The notes under the pieces were generated by a model. It was given only the letters and a program-made list of their open reading frames with translations. It searched no databases and was not told where the DNA came from. 64,000 bases of DNA from Desulfosporosinus acidiphilus SJ4. GTDB taxonomy: Bacteria > Bacillota > Desulfitobacteriia > Desulfitobacteriales > Desulfitobacteriaceae. Location: NCBI RefSeq assembly GCF_000255115.2, contig NC_018068.1, positions 2,513,977-2,577,976 on the forward strand. Direction: 5' to 3'. Below are positions 53,358 through 61,311 of this stretch, piece after piece. Position 1 is the stretch's first letter. Each line of letters starts with the position of its first letter. The position numbers and the translations under genes were made by a program.

Positions 53358-54056
53358 GTGGTTAGTTCATTAGAATTAAAACAGAAAGCTATCGAACTGG
53401 GGGCTGATTTGGTCGGAATAGCTGACTTAAGACGCGTCAGTGGAATTCCTACTGAACCTAAAGATCTTCTTGAGAAATATACAAGCGCCGTTGTGATTGC
53501 TATTGCAGTTTCACCGGATGTTTTTGAACAAATAAAGAATGAACCGACACCCCTGTATGTCCATCATTATCAAGCCGTTAACATTCTTTTAGATAATATT
53601 ACCTTACGTTTACAAAATGAACTACTGCAGGAAGGATTTCGTGCCCTTGCTATTCCTGCTTCGCTTACAGTTGATAAGGTTAATTGGATGGGACATATAT
53701 CTCACAAAGCGATGGCCAAAGCTGCAGGTCTAGGCTGGCAAGGAAAAAGTCTTCTGTTGGTAACGCCTAAGTATGGTCCGCGTGTTCGATTAGCTACGAT
53801 ATTAACCAACGCACAACTTGACCAAGATCCTGTGCAACCTAATCGCTGTGGAAAATGTAACAGATGCCAACTTGCGTGTCCTGCTGCCGCCATAAAAGGT
53901 ATATCATGGGATGATCATCCTCAATCGCGTGAAGAGGCTCTACACTTTAGCCGATGTGTGGAAAAATTAACAAATGATTTTGCAAAACGACCTGAAATCG
54001 ACAAAAATATCTGTGGAGTTTGTATTAGTGTTTGTCCTTGGGGAAAACGGAGGTAG
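53358..54056 (+). CDS. Epoxyqueuosine-reductase-like protein with two 4Fe-4S clusters
   Basis: 232 residues from GTG 53358; GAGGAG ends only at the ATG at 53349, so GTG has the better spacing. The N-terminal QueG-like domain (KAIELGADLVGIADL, then SHKAMAKAAGLGWQGKSLLLVTPKYGPRVR) is followed by CGKCNRCQLACP and CGVCISVCPWGKR, two ferredoxin cluster motifs. It is shorter than QueG (~380 residues) and lacks the HEAT-like tail. It may act as a corrinoid-using or related reductase, but a role in queuosine is not certain. Confidence 0.75.
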   Translation: MVSSLELKQKAIELGADLVGIADLRRVSGIPTEPKDLLEKYTSAVVIAIAVSPDVFEQIKNEPTPLYVHHYQAVNILLDNITLRLQNELLQEGFRALAIPASLTVDKVNWMGHISHKAMAKAAGLGWQGKSLLLVTPKYGPRVRLATILTNAQLDQDPVQPNRCGKCNRCQLACPAAAIKGISWDDHPQSREEALHFSRCVEKLTNDFAKRPEIDKNICGVCISVCPWGKRR

Positions 54057-54224
54057 TTTTCGTCTGTCATGCTGTTTGCGCCTTGCTTAAGTTCGGAGGA
54101 ACAGGCAGTTACAAGCGATAAACTCTTGCTAACTGTCTGGCAACCGATACCGGGTTTTTCTTATTTGGAGACAAGTTGAAGGGATTCAACGTAGTAGTCT
54201 GAAAGAATGGGGAAAAATTAAAGA

Positions 54225-54719
54225 ATGGCAATTAAAGAGATTCTATTACTTGGTAATCCAAAGTTATATGAAGTTAGTGAAACCGTACAAGAAAGCGAAC
54301 TAAATGATTTAGCGCTGGTTATCAAAGATTTACATGACACGATGATTGACTTTAGAAATAAATACGGCGTCGGTAGAGCCATTGCTGCTCCTCAGATAGG
54401 CATATTCAAACGGCTATTATATATGTATATTGATGAACCTGTCGTTTTCATTAATCCAACATTAGAGTTTATCGATGACGAAATGATGGAAATTATCGAC
54501 GATTGTATGAGTTTTCCGCAGCTACTGGTTAGGGTAAAGAGGTATAAACGATGTACGATTGAATATCTAGATCTACAATGGGAACCTAGAAAAATAATGC
54601 TGGAGGGAGATTTATCTGAATTGTTACAACATGAGTATGACCACCTTGACGGAATTTTGGCTACGATGAGAGCGATTGATAATAAATCATTCTATTTGCG
54701 AAGTGAAATTTTCAGCTAG
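54225..54719 (+). CDS. Peptide deformylase family protein with divergent motifs
   Basis: 164 residues. Motif 1 AIAAPQIGI holds Gln57, motif 2 DDCMSFP holds Cys94, and motif 3 HEYDHLDG holds His136, Glu137 and His140, so all metal ligands and the catalytic Glu are present. Motif 2 is DDCMS instead of the classical EGCLS, and motif 1 lacks the usual GxGLAA. It may deformylate nascent proteins or be a second PDF-like hydrolase. The RBS GGGG is modest. RNA-like copy 2 follows its stop directly. Confidence 0.85.
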   Translation: MAIKEILLLGNPKLYEVSETVQESELNDLALVIKDLHDTMIDFRNKYGVGRAIAAPQIGIFKRLLYMYIDEPVVFINPTLEFIDDEMMEIIDDCMSFPQLLVRVKRYKRCTIEYLDLQWEPRKIMLEGDLSELLQHEYDHLDGILATMRAIDNKSFYLRSEIFS

Positions 54720-54729
54720 AGTCTACAGA

Positions 54730-54844
54730 AATTGAAGTGTTGAGGTGTGAGCGAGAGCGGGGGTAAAAACAAATAATCTAAACGGCTTTGGGGATGTTAA
54801 AGGTAAAAAGTAATCCAGAGTGACAATATGCTCTGGATTTTTAC
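54730..54844 (+). ncRNA. Candidate structured RNA element, copy 2, with terminator
   Basis: The core 54751-54793 matches copy 1 (52329-52373) at 41 of 45 aligned columns, including GCGAGAGCGGGG, AATCTAAACGGCTTTG and the trailing GGG. It is followed by a terminator: AATCCAGAG (54812-54820) pairs with CTCTGGATT (54831-54839), then TTTA. It lies between the deformylase stop and a thioesterase start, so it may be a riboswitch for the latter or the 3' end of the former. Confidence 0.5.
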
Positions 54845-54905
54845 CTATCTAGAAAATCTAGAGATTTCGATTACAAATCAGAGGTAGTTTATGGAGGGGA
54901 TAATT

Positions 54906-55373
54906 ATGACTGGTAAATCAGTTAAACAATCAGAAGTTGTCATGTCAAACGTAATGCTTCCTCAGCATGCCAACCCATCAGGTAATGTTCATGGCGGCGA
55001 GATTATGAAAATGATGGACAGCGCTGCTGGAGTTGTAGCCTTTAGACATGCACGTACTAATGTTGTTACGGCAAGAGTCGACAAACTTGAATTTCTCTAT
55101 CCCGTTCATATTGGAAATGTTGTAACGTGCTATGGAAAGTTGACTTTTGTTGGGAAAAGTTCGATGGAAGTCTCTGTTACCGTTACCGTTGAAGATGTTA
55201 CAAAAGAGGAACCTGCTAAAATAGCTTTGACTGCCTTTTTTACATTCGTGGCCTTAGATGAGAAGGGCAAACCGCAACATGTACCGTCACTTGTGCTCGA
55301 GAATGAGGAAGAAAGAAACTTATTTGAGGAAGGGCAGAATCGTTATCTTGCTTATAAACAGCTCCGAAAATAA
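54906..55373 (+). CDS. Acyl-CoA thioesterase, hotdog fold (YkhA-like)
   Basis: 155 residues from ATG 54906, with ATGGAGGGG upstream. LPQHANPSGNVHGGEIMKMMDSAAG holds the catalytic Asn/Asp region of the YkhA/YciA-type thioesterases, with VTARVDKLEFLYPVHIGN and MEVSVTVTVEDV following. It hydrolyses acyl-CoA esters in the cytoplasm. It follows RNA-like copy 2 and its terminator, so read-through control is possible. Confidence 0.9.
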   Translation: MTGKSVKQSEVVMSNVMLPQHANPSGNVHGGEIMKMMDSAAGVVAFRHARTNVVTARVDKLEFLYPVHIGNVVTCYGKLTFVGKSSMEVSVTVTVEDVTKEEPAKIALTAFFTFVALDEKGKPQHVPSLVLENEEERNLFEEGQNRYLAYKQLRK

Positions 55374-55571
55374 TCAATGGTTATATCCACACCTGCTTTA
55401 GGCTTATGAAATCATCACTTGCAACTTCTGGAGGGCTTTTTGATCTTTTGAATAAAATATAAATAATTAGGAGATATCGGAAGGATATTTAGAGCGCATG
55501 TTGAATGCTCAGAAGATTGATATTATAGGTATCATTATAGAAAACAGATTGCACAAAAGGAGGCAGCATTC

Positions 55572-56549
55572 ATGTTAACCCCAAGACAGAATTTATTAGA
55601 AACAATCAGAGGCGGCAAGCCTGGCCGTTTTGTCAACCAGTATGAATTCATGGAAATAATCATGGAAACACGCTTTGACAAAAAGCTCCCGATCGGAGGG
55701 GAAGGCGTAAACAGCTGGGGAATAACATACAGATGGCCCGAAGGACAGATCGGCCAGTTTCCTGTGCACGATGAAGAGCACAAGGTATTGAAAGATATCA
55801 CTGAGTGGAAAAAATACGTCAAAGCACCGGAGATCCCGACTTCTGATGAATTCTGGGGTCAAGCCGTAGCGCATGCCAAATCTGTGGACCGTAATGAAAA
55901 ATTCGTGACAGCATTTATTGCACCGGGAATCTTCGAACAGTGCCATAACCTTATGGGCATGGAAGATGCTCTGATGGCCTTATATGAAGAACCTGAAGCC
56001 ATGCATGAGCTTATCGATTATCTGGTTGATTTCGAGCTGGCTTATGCAAAGGAAATAATCGACCACATCCATCCCGATGCACTTTTCCATCATGACGATT
56101 GGGGCAGTCAGAAAAATTCGTTTATTTCTCCGGAAATGTTCGAAGAGTTCTATTTACCCGCGTATAAAAAAGTCTACGGTTTCTACAAGGCCAATGGCGT
56201 GGAACTGATCGTTCACCATAGCGATTCCTATGCCGCTAATTTAGTTGAGTATATGATCGAAATGGGAATTGACATTTGGCAGGGAGTCATGACAACCAAC
56301 AATACGCCGGAGTTAATCAAGAAATACGGCGGGAAAATATCGTTCATGGGTGATCTGGACAGCGGCACCATTGATTTCCCGGATTGGACCCAGGAGATCT
56401 GTGGGGCAGAAGTCAGAAGGGCCTGCACAAATTGCGGAAAACTTTATTTCATTCCCTGTTTAACTCAGGGTTTGGGGATCAGTTCCTTCCCCGGCGTCTA
56501 TGATTGCGTTAGCACTGAAATTGCTAAAATGAGCAAGGAAATGTTCTAA
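55572..56549 (+). CDS. Uroporphyrinogen decarboxylase (URO-D) family methyltransferase-like protein
   Basis: 325 residues, with AAAGGAGG before the ATG. The fold is the URO-D barrel: LTPRQNLLETIRGGKPGR at the start, DALFHHDDWGSQKNSFISPEMFEEF and LIVHHSDSYAANLVEYMIEMGIDIWQGV later. The late DLDSGTIDFPDW and a Cys in LTQGLGISSFPGVYD follow. This branch resembles corrinoid-dependent methyltransferases (MtaA-like) rather than HemE, since the uroporphyrin-binding Arg motif of HemE is not evident. The substrate is unknown. It is a single gene with its own terminator. Confidence 0.8.
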   Translation: MLTPRQNLLETIRGGKPGRFVNQYEFMEIIMETRFDKKLPIGGEGVNSWGITYRWPEGQIGQFPVHDEEHKVLKDITEWKKYVKAPEIPTSDEFWGQAVAHAKSVDRNEKFVTAFIAPGIFEQCHNLMGMEDALMALYEEPEAMHELIDYLVDFELAYAKEIIDHIHPDALFHHDDWGSQKNSFISPEMFEEFYLPAYKKVYGFYKANGVELIVHHSDSYAANLVEYMIEMGIDIWQGVMTTNNTPELIKKYGGKISFMGDLDSGTIDFPDWTQEICGAEVRRACTNCGKLYFIPCLTQGLGISSFPGVYDCVSTEIAKMSKEMF

Positions 56550-56552
56550 GTG

Positions 56553-56588
56553 AAAAAACCTCCGAAGCCATCTTCGGAGGTTTTTTCT
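56553..56588 (+). terminator. Terminator of the URO-D family gene
   Basis: AAAAAACCTCCGAAG and CTTCGGAGGTTTTTT form a strong stem with a T6 tail. The symmetry lets it serve both strands. Confidence 0.9.
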
Positions 56589-56654
56589 TCAATTAATACT
56601 GCTGATAGGGAATCTTATTATCGTGTTTCACTAATAGTAACTAAAGAGCTCTTG

Positions 56655-57032
56655 TCACAGAGTTTGGTCTGCAGATTCGATCGTTATCTTCAGTACCGCC
56701 CTGGCCCAGGGGAATTTAGTTTTCATCATCTCAAATTCCGAACCTTCTTTAACAAAACCGGCGGTTCCTTTAATTAAAAAGCCTGTTCCTTTATACATTT
56801 TACCTTGTACTTCACGATTAGCGATCGTAAGTTTGACTTTATTATTTTGAGAGATATTTTTCTCGGTTTCGTTCATTCCGCCAACTGGGATAAGAAATTC
56901 CCCATCTGGTGTTATGGTAATGTAGCTGTTCCATGTATTGACCACATGGGGTTCATTTATCCCTTGAGTTACAATAGCAACTGCTCCGTCGGATGAGTGA
57001 CCTATCACTTCTTTGAGCTTTTCGTTAAGCAT
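56655..57032 (-). CDS. Pyridoxamine 5'-phosphate oxidase-like flavin-binding protein
   Basis: 125 residues, split-barrel FMN-binding fold. GHSSDGAVAIVTQGINEPHVVNTWNSY and DGEFLIPVGGMNETEKNISQN match this family of small PNPOx-like proteins. The exact reaction is unknown; relatives bind FMN, F420 or heme. GGGGG lies before the ATG. It converges with the URO-D gene. Confidence 0.8.
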   Translation of the reverse strand: MLNEKLKEVIGHSSDGAVAIVTQGINEPHVVNTWNSYITITPDGEFLIPVGGMNETEKNISQNNKVKLTIANREVQGKMYKGTGFLIKGTAGFVKEGSEFEMMKTKFPWARAVLKITIESADQTL

Positions 57033-57185
57033 TCATATAAACCCCCTAAGTTAAAATTAAGGATTCGTAAACTAATCATGGAGTTATTTTTCCTTCGAGG
57101 CTACTCGACTTTTAAGACAATTGGCGTTAATAAATAGCTTCCAAATTCGTTCAAGTTTTAAATGAAGGAACTTATTAGAGGTCTA

Positions 57186-57821
57186 TCAAACTTTAAGACA
57201 GGGACCGTGGCCGGTTGCCACAAAATTGGGGTTGAATTGTTTTAACGTACGTTGTAATTGTATAAGGCGTTCGGAGTCAGGCACTTGTTCCTTACGGATG
57301 CCGTCGATTTCAGTCTCCCAGTTAGATTCTACAATAGCATCGATTGCTTCTCCGAAGCGGATCATAAGGTCACTGCTGAAGAAGATCCCGCGTCTTTTTT
57401 CCAAGACCAACAGTCCCTCCCAAAGATGCATTTCTGAAGGGTAACTAAAGAACTCTAATTCGTAATCTTCTGTTGTGAGTTTCTCGCCAGGTTTTTTGGC
57501 GATAAACTCTTGAGTAAGTCCAAATCCGGTTAGCTGACGGGCTGTCACTTCAGGGCATATTGGTTTAGCTTGTGGGAAATGTTCAAGCAGGTATGACAAT
57601 CCGCCGCATTCATCTGCTTCAAAATGCGAAATAAAGATATAGCTCAGGTTGTTATACCCAAGAATGGTTTTCAGTTTTGGCACCATTTCAGTTGCTTGTT
57701 GAACGTTCCCTGTATGAAACAAAATTGGCTCCTTGGCAGTTAGAAGATATTGGTTAAATGTAAGGTTGATGGGCGGAATGTAGGTGCTAAATTGATGTAG
57801 ATCTTGATAAATAACAGACAT
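57186..57821 (-). CDS. Metallo-beta-lactamase-fold protein, flavodiiron (ODP) type
   Basis: 211 residues. HFEADECGG is the H-x-E-x-D diiron motif of flavodiiron proteins, with MHLW(E), FFSSDLM and GHGP as the later ligands. The flavodoxin domain of complete flavodiiron proteins is missing, so it needs a partner for electrons. It likely reduces oxygen or NO or acts as a sensor (ODP domain). AAAGGAGT precedes the ATG. Confidence 0.8.
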   Translation of the reverse strand: MSVIYQDLHQFSTYIPPINLTFNQYLLTAKEPILFHTGNVQQATEMVPKLKTILGYNNLSYIFISHFEADECGGLSYLLEHFPQAKPICPEVTARQLTGFGLTQEFIAKKPGEKLTTEDYELEFFSYPSEMHLWEGLLVLEKRRGIFFSSDLMIRFGEAIDAIVESNWETEIDGIRKEQVPDSERLIQLQRTLKQFNPNFVATGHGPCLKV

Positions 57822-58003
57822 ACTAGTGACTCCTTTCCCCAGAATTTCTCTGGTATGACTTGGTTTAAAGATAGTAATTCCCTAGAACGTTAAATTAATT
57901 AGGAAATTTGCAATCTTAAACTAGATGTGGTTGTTAAATTAAGCTTGATTAGTAGAATATATCCATGACAGTTATTTTGCAAGTTGGCACTCTTTTTTTA
58001 GAT

Positions 58004-58021
58004 ACTTACCTTTTGGTAGGT
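58004..58021. promoter_or_regulatory. Possible TetR-type operator upstream of the NAT gene
   Basis: ACTTACC-TTTT-GGTAGGT is an interrupted palindrome (6 of 7 pairs), 65 bases before the start of the N-acetyltransferase gene. The shape resembles TetR-family sites. No TetR gene is nearby, so this is tentative. Confidence 0.25.
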
Positions 58022-58085
58022 AATCGTTTTAGAGAAGTGATTTAATTATTGTAATAATGAATAAAACAAAATGGGGTGCATTAAT

Positions 58086-58865
58086 TTGTCAATAAATCTA
58101 AAAAATATCGATGCTTATTTGGAAAGAATTAACTACGAAGGAAATGTTGATGTTTCCTATGAGACTCTATATGCACTGCACACATCCCACACATTGAATG
58201 TGCCTTTTGAAAATCTTGATGTTTATAACCGAAAGCCGATCTTGCTTGATACGGAATCTCTTTATAAGAAAATTGTTGAAAATAAGAGAGGTGGCTATTG
58301 CTTTGAAATGAATGGCTTGTTCTCTTATATTCTTAAAGAACTGGGTTTTAAGGTGACTGACCTATTGGCTAGAGGAACAACAGACGGAAAGACCTTTTTG
58401 GCTAAATTGCACCAATTGCTGATGGTGGAAATCGATGATAAGAGATGGTTGGTTGATGTCGGCTATGGAAATAATGGAATTACTGCACCTCTTTTATTGG
58501 AAGAAGGATTAGAGCAGCGGCAATTTGCCCATACTTACCGATTGCTTAACGACCCCAAATTCGGTTATGTATTACAATACAAAGTCAAGGATGAATATCA
58601 ATATTTATATGCTTTTACCTTAGATGAATGTTACCCCATGGATTTTCTAATGTCCAATCACTTTACCGCAACGTATCCCGATTCACTTTTTCTAAAGATG
58701 AAATTTTGTACAATGCCTACTAAGGAAGGCAGAATTACGTTAACCGATAACCATTTTAAGGTTCTTGAAAACGGGAAGGTTTGCGAACAAAATGTGGCAA
58801 ATGATGGCGAGTTTAATGAACTGTTAAAAAAGCATTTTCAGCTTAACTTGAATACGATTGAGTGA
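58086..58865 (+). CDS. nat: Arylamine N-acetyltransferase (NAT)
   Basis: 259 residues from TTG 58086, where GGGGTG has the right spacing; the frame also opens at ATG 58071. The catalytic triad is Cys72 in RGGYCFEMNG, His109 in KLHQLLMV and Asp124 in LVDVGYGNNG. FENLDVYNRKPI is the family signature. It transfers acetyl from acetyl-CoA to arylamines or hydrazines. It is a single gene. Confidence 0.92.
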   Translation: MSINLKNIDAYLERINYEGNVDVSYETLYALHTSHTLNVPFENLDVYNRKPILLDTESLYKKIVENKRGGYCFEMNGLFSYILKELGFKVTDLLARGTTDGKTFLAKLHQLLMVEIDDKRWLVDVGYGNNGITAPLLLEEGLEQRQFAHTYRLLNDPKFGYVLQYKVKDEYQYLYAFTLDECYPMDFLMSNHFTATYPDSLFLKMKFCTMPTKEGRITLTDNHFKVLENGKVCEQNVANDGEFNELLKKHFQLNLNTIE

Positions 58866-58918
58866 ATCTCCCCAACCAGCATTGGATACAATTTATTTTG
58901 CAGGGATTTAGAAGTTAA

Positions 58919-59080
58919 TTACCATAGAACATGTTGATCCGAGTTGTCGATCACCTGTTTTAATGCCGTAATTATAAATACGATAATTATAAAAACAGTT
59001 ATAGAAAGTAAAGGAGAAAAATAAGCAAAGGGTTGAGCCCCCATAGTGGTACCATGAGCCCATAAATCCCAAAGTGACAT
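58919..59080 (-). CDS. Small single-pass membrane protein, last gene of an unknown operon
   Basis: 53 residues starting MSLWDLWAHGTTMG, with a hydrophobic helix (SPLLSITVFIIIVFIITAL) and a polar tail. A very strong GGGGGGAGG site lies 2-3 bases before the ATG, a rather short spacing. I do not recognise the family. It lies 83 bases after the stop of the next gene upstream on the same strand. Confidence 0.6.
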   Translation of the reverse strand: MSLWDLWAHGTTMGAQPFAYFSPLLSITVFIIIVFIITALKQVIDNSDQHVLW

Positions 59081-59163
59081 AACCTCCCCCCTCACTAAGG
59101 TTAATCTGAATAAATTAAAGTTATTATTGAAACTTAGGCAGTTATTTTATTACTCTTTTTTAC

Positions 59164-59961
59164 TCATTTCAATTGCTCCAATTTATAAATAGCACCATTC
59201 AAAAATAACCCGAATGATAGAATCATCACTGCAATCTGCAATGGAAATGGCGAATACAAATCGAAAAATCTAATAAGACTGACGATGTTATCACTGGGTT
59301 CTAGGGATTGTTTTATGCTCAATTCAACATGGCGAAAGTCAATAGTAAGAAAACCAATCGATGTATGATGATCATAAACAGGAAAGTAAATGGACATTCT
59401 TGGCGTAAGGCTAAATGGGTCAAGGTAACTGCTGCAAGAACTACTATGTTCATTTATTACTTCCTGTTTAATTATTTCTTCTAATTCAGCTGGTTCATAC
59501 GAAAGATTGTTTGTGTCCATATCCGTTTTCATTGATTTTTGCTCATTTTTCAGTCCAATTACTTCAAAGATCCTGTAAGCAGCGTCTATAATTACTAAAG
59601 CAAGAGAGGCATAGGTGGCCAATAGGGTCAGAGAATACGGAGGCCATATTTCAATCACTTTAAATAGTAAATATATTGTTTCGTTTGGTTCCATTTGTTG
59701 GCGCCAGAGAATTTGTACATTTCGAAGATCCCGTATAGCTAATCCAATGGCGCAATATGGCCGGACGAAAAACCAAAACACTACTGTATCCGGACAAAGT
59801 CTAAATGGGTTTGTTTTACTAGCAAACCATTTCTGTCCTTGTCTTAGCAATAATGAGTAATACTTCTGTAAGAATTTTGAATCCTTACATAATACCTCCC
59901 TAAAATATGGGCTAAATCGACCTAAATATTGTTCTAAGATAATATCCGTCATTGGAGGCAT
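59164..59961 (-). CDS. Unrecognised membrane protein with an internal duplication
   Basis: 265 residues, two similar halves. Residues ~52-135 (NPFRLCPDTVVFWF, AIGLAIRDLRNVQI, EPNETIYLLFKVIEIWPPY, then a helix) match ~182-264 (DPFSLTPRMSIYF, SIGFLTIDFRHVEL, EPSDNIVSLIRFFDLYSPF, then a helix). Each repeat ends in a membrane segment, so the protein likely has two repeat domains on the same side. No family is known to me. GGGGTGA stands before the ATG. It follows the 69-residue gene by 15 bases. Confidence 0.75.
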   Translation of the reverse strand: MPPMTDIILEQYLGRFSPYFREVLCKDSKFLQKYYSLLLRQGQKWFASKTNPFRLCPDTVVFWFFVRPYCAIGLAIRDLRNVQILWRQQMEPNETIYLLFKVIEIWPPYSLTLLATYASLALVIIDAAYRIFEVIGLKNEQKSMKTDMDTNNLSYEPAELEEIIKQEVINEHSSSCSSYLDPFSLTPRMSIYFPVYDHHTSIGFLTIDFRHVELSIKQSLEPSDNIVSLIRFFDLYSPFPLQIAVMILSFGLFLNGAIYKLEQLK

Positions 59962-59976
59962 AAAGATTCACCCCAA

Positions 59977-60186
59977 TTAAAACTGCTCAGTTATTCTTTC
60001 ACCTGCTTTTTCAATGGCTCTTTCCGTATAACCAACCGTATTGAGGATGAGCCAGGTCCAAAAAAGCGAATTAAGGATCGCAATAAAAGTCGGGACAGGC
60101 AGCCAGATGCCCCAAAATTTCGTGTTTTGTTGATTTGCATTCATGTTATTACTTGCGTTTCCCATGATGGTTGAACAACCACTCAT
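59977..60186 (-). CDS. Small membrane protein of the unknown operon
   Basis: 69 residues from ATG 60186, with GGAGG upstream; an earlier ATG at 60198 overlaps that site. The Asn-rich, Cys-containing start (MSGCSTIMGNASNNMNANQQ) is followed by one helix (IWLPVPTFIAILNSLFWTWLIL) and a charged C-terminal end. The function is unknown. Confidence 0.65.
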   Translation of the reverse strand: MSGCSTIMGNASNNMNANQQNTKFWGIWLPVPTFIAILNSLFWTWLILNTVGYTERAIEKAGERITEQF

Positions 60187-60212
60187 AATGTCCTCCATAA
60201 ATAAGAAAGGTC

Positions 60213-60338
60213 TTATCGAATGGATTCATGGTTACGAAAAATAACAGCGCCTAGAATCATTGAGACAATAAAGGAGCCAATTAACCATATCATCCAATAG
60301 CTTTGAATTAACCAAAAGGTGCAATTATTCCAAATCAC
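60213..60338 (-). CDS. Very small membrane protein, first gene of the unknown operon
   Basis: 41 residues from GTG 60338, with GGAGG 8 bases upstream. Translation from the ATG at 60473 would need no such site. WNNCTFWLIQSYWMIWLIG is Trp-rich, followed by FIVSMILGAVIFRNHESIR. It may be an anchor or holin-like peptide. A GGCTAAAG/CTTTAGCC hairpin at about 60478-60500 lies upstream. Confidence 0.55.
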   Translation of the reverse strand: MIWNNCTFWLIQSYWMIWLIGSFIVSMILGAVIFRNHESIR

Positions 60339-60574
60339 AAAAGCAGCCTCCAATTCTAAGATATTATATTCCAGAATATGGTGGTACGTGAAAAAGGGCC
60401 CTGACAATATGAGAACATCTTTTCTACAGGCTGGGTTTGGAATAATATACGTAAAAATTGAATAATTAAGCAAAATTGGCTAAAGGTTTTCTTTAGCCAT
60501 TTATTTTTTTAATCATTTATCGATTGTTTAACGCATAACAGTACCTCGAAAGTTATCTTAAGGGGGCGGTTTGA

Positions 60575-61252
60575 ACGAGGAGAATTATTTTAATCTGTGG
60601 GTTAATTTTAGTTCTGGGTGTTTCGGCGTATAGAATTTTAGAGATGCAGTCTCAGAATAGAAGAGCCGATGTAACCGAGACATGGAGAAATGTAGTAAAT
60701 CAAATCTCACAAGTGCCTTTTTGGGGGAGTCCAAAAACACTTTTACAAGGTACCGCTGAGACGATGGATAAAGAATATCGGCAGGAAGTTTTAAAGCTAA
60801 TTGAGGACTTTTCCGAGAAGATGTATGCGTTTCGACATCAGGGAACGTTAGTAATAGCTCAGTTCATGGAATCTCCCCCCAAGAACTTTCAAGAGGGGGT
60901 TCAACGTTCGAAAAACGTTCAGGCCAGAATGTCAAAGATTGCCGCTGACATTTCGAAAATAGAGTTTCCAAATGAAGTAATTGTTAAAGGAAAAAAGTAC
61001 AACATCAAGAATGAACAAGGGAGCATCAACGAAATTAAGGATAACTTTGTAAAGGGATTTACTTTGACATCAAAAGGTTATGATTATGTACCACCCTATA
61101 TTGCCGGCCAAAATACAAATGCCCTAAACCAAATGAGAGCTTCATTTAGAAAGGCTGATGAAAACTTCCTTAAGGGAATTTTTGATTTGGAAGCCTTAAA
61201 AGCAAAATACTCAGAACCCACTGGTAATAACAATATTAAGACTTTTAATTAG
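60575..61252 (+). CDS. Unknown membrane-anchored protein, paralog 1, apparent ACG start
   Basis: The coding frame opens just after TGA 60572 and contains a basic start and one hydrophobic anchor (RRIILICGLILVLGVSAYRI) before the helical, soluble domain (TWRNVVNQISQVPFW ... KYNIKNEQGS ... FDLEALKAKYSE). The first ATG (60644) lies after the anchor and has no ribosome site. ACG 60575 lies 8 bases after AAGGGGG, the same place as in paralog 2. From there the protein has 225 residues. An ATT at 60587 after GAGGAG is the alternative. The family is unknown. Confidence 0.6.
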   Translation, partial: TRRIILICGLILVLGVSAYRILEMQSQNRRADVTETWRNVVNQISQVPFWGSPKTLLQGTAETMDKEYRQEVLKLIEDFSEKMYAFRHQGTLVIAQFMESPPKNFQEGVQRSKNVQARMSKIAADISKIEFPNEVIVKGKKYNIKNEQGSINEIKDNFVKGFTLTSKGYDYVPPYIAGQNTNALNQMRASFRKADENFLKGIFDLEALKAKYSEPTGNNNIKTFN

Positions 61253-61311
61253 TCTTAGAAAACTAATAATGCCGGATTTGAAAGCTTCTCATATGGATCG
61301 GAGGGGTAAAA

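Noticed and set aside
60213-60473. 86-residue protein from ATG 60473
   Set aside because: The only good ribosome site is before GTG 60338, and the extra N-terminus looks unrelated to the membrane segment.
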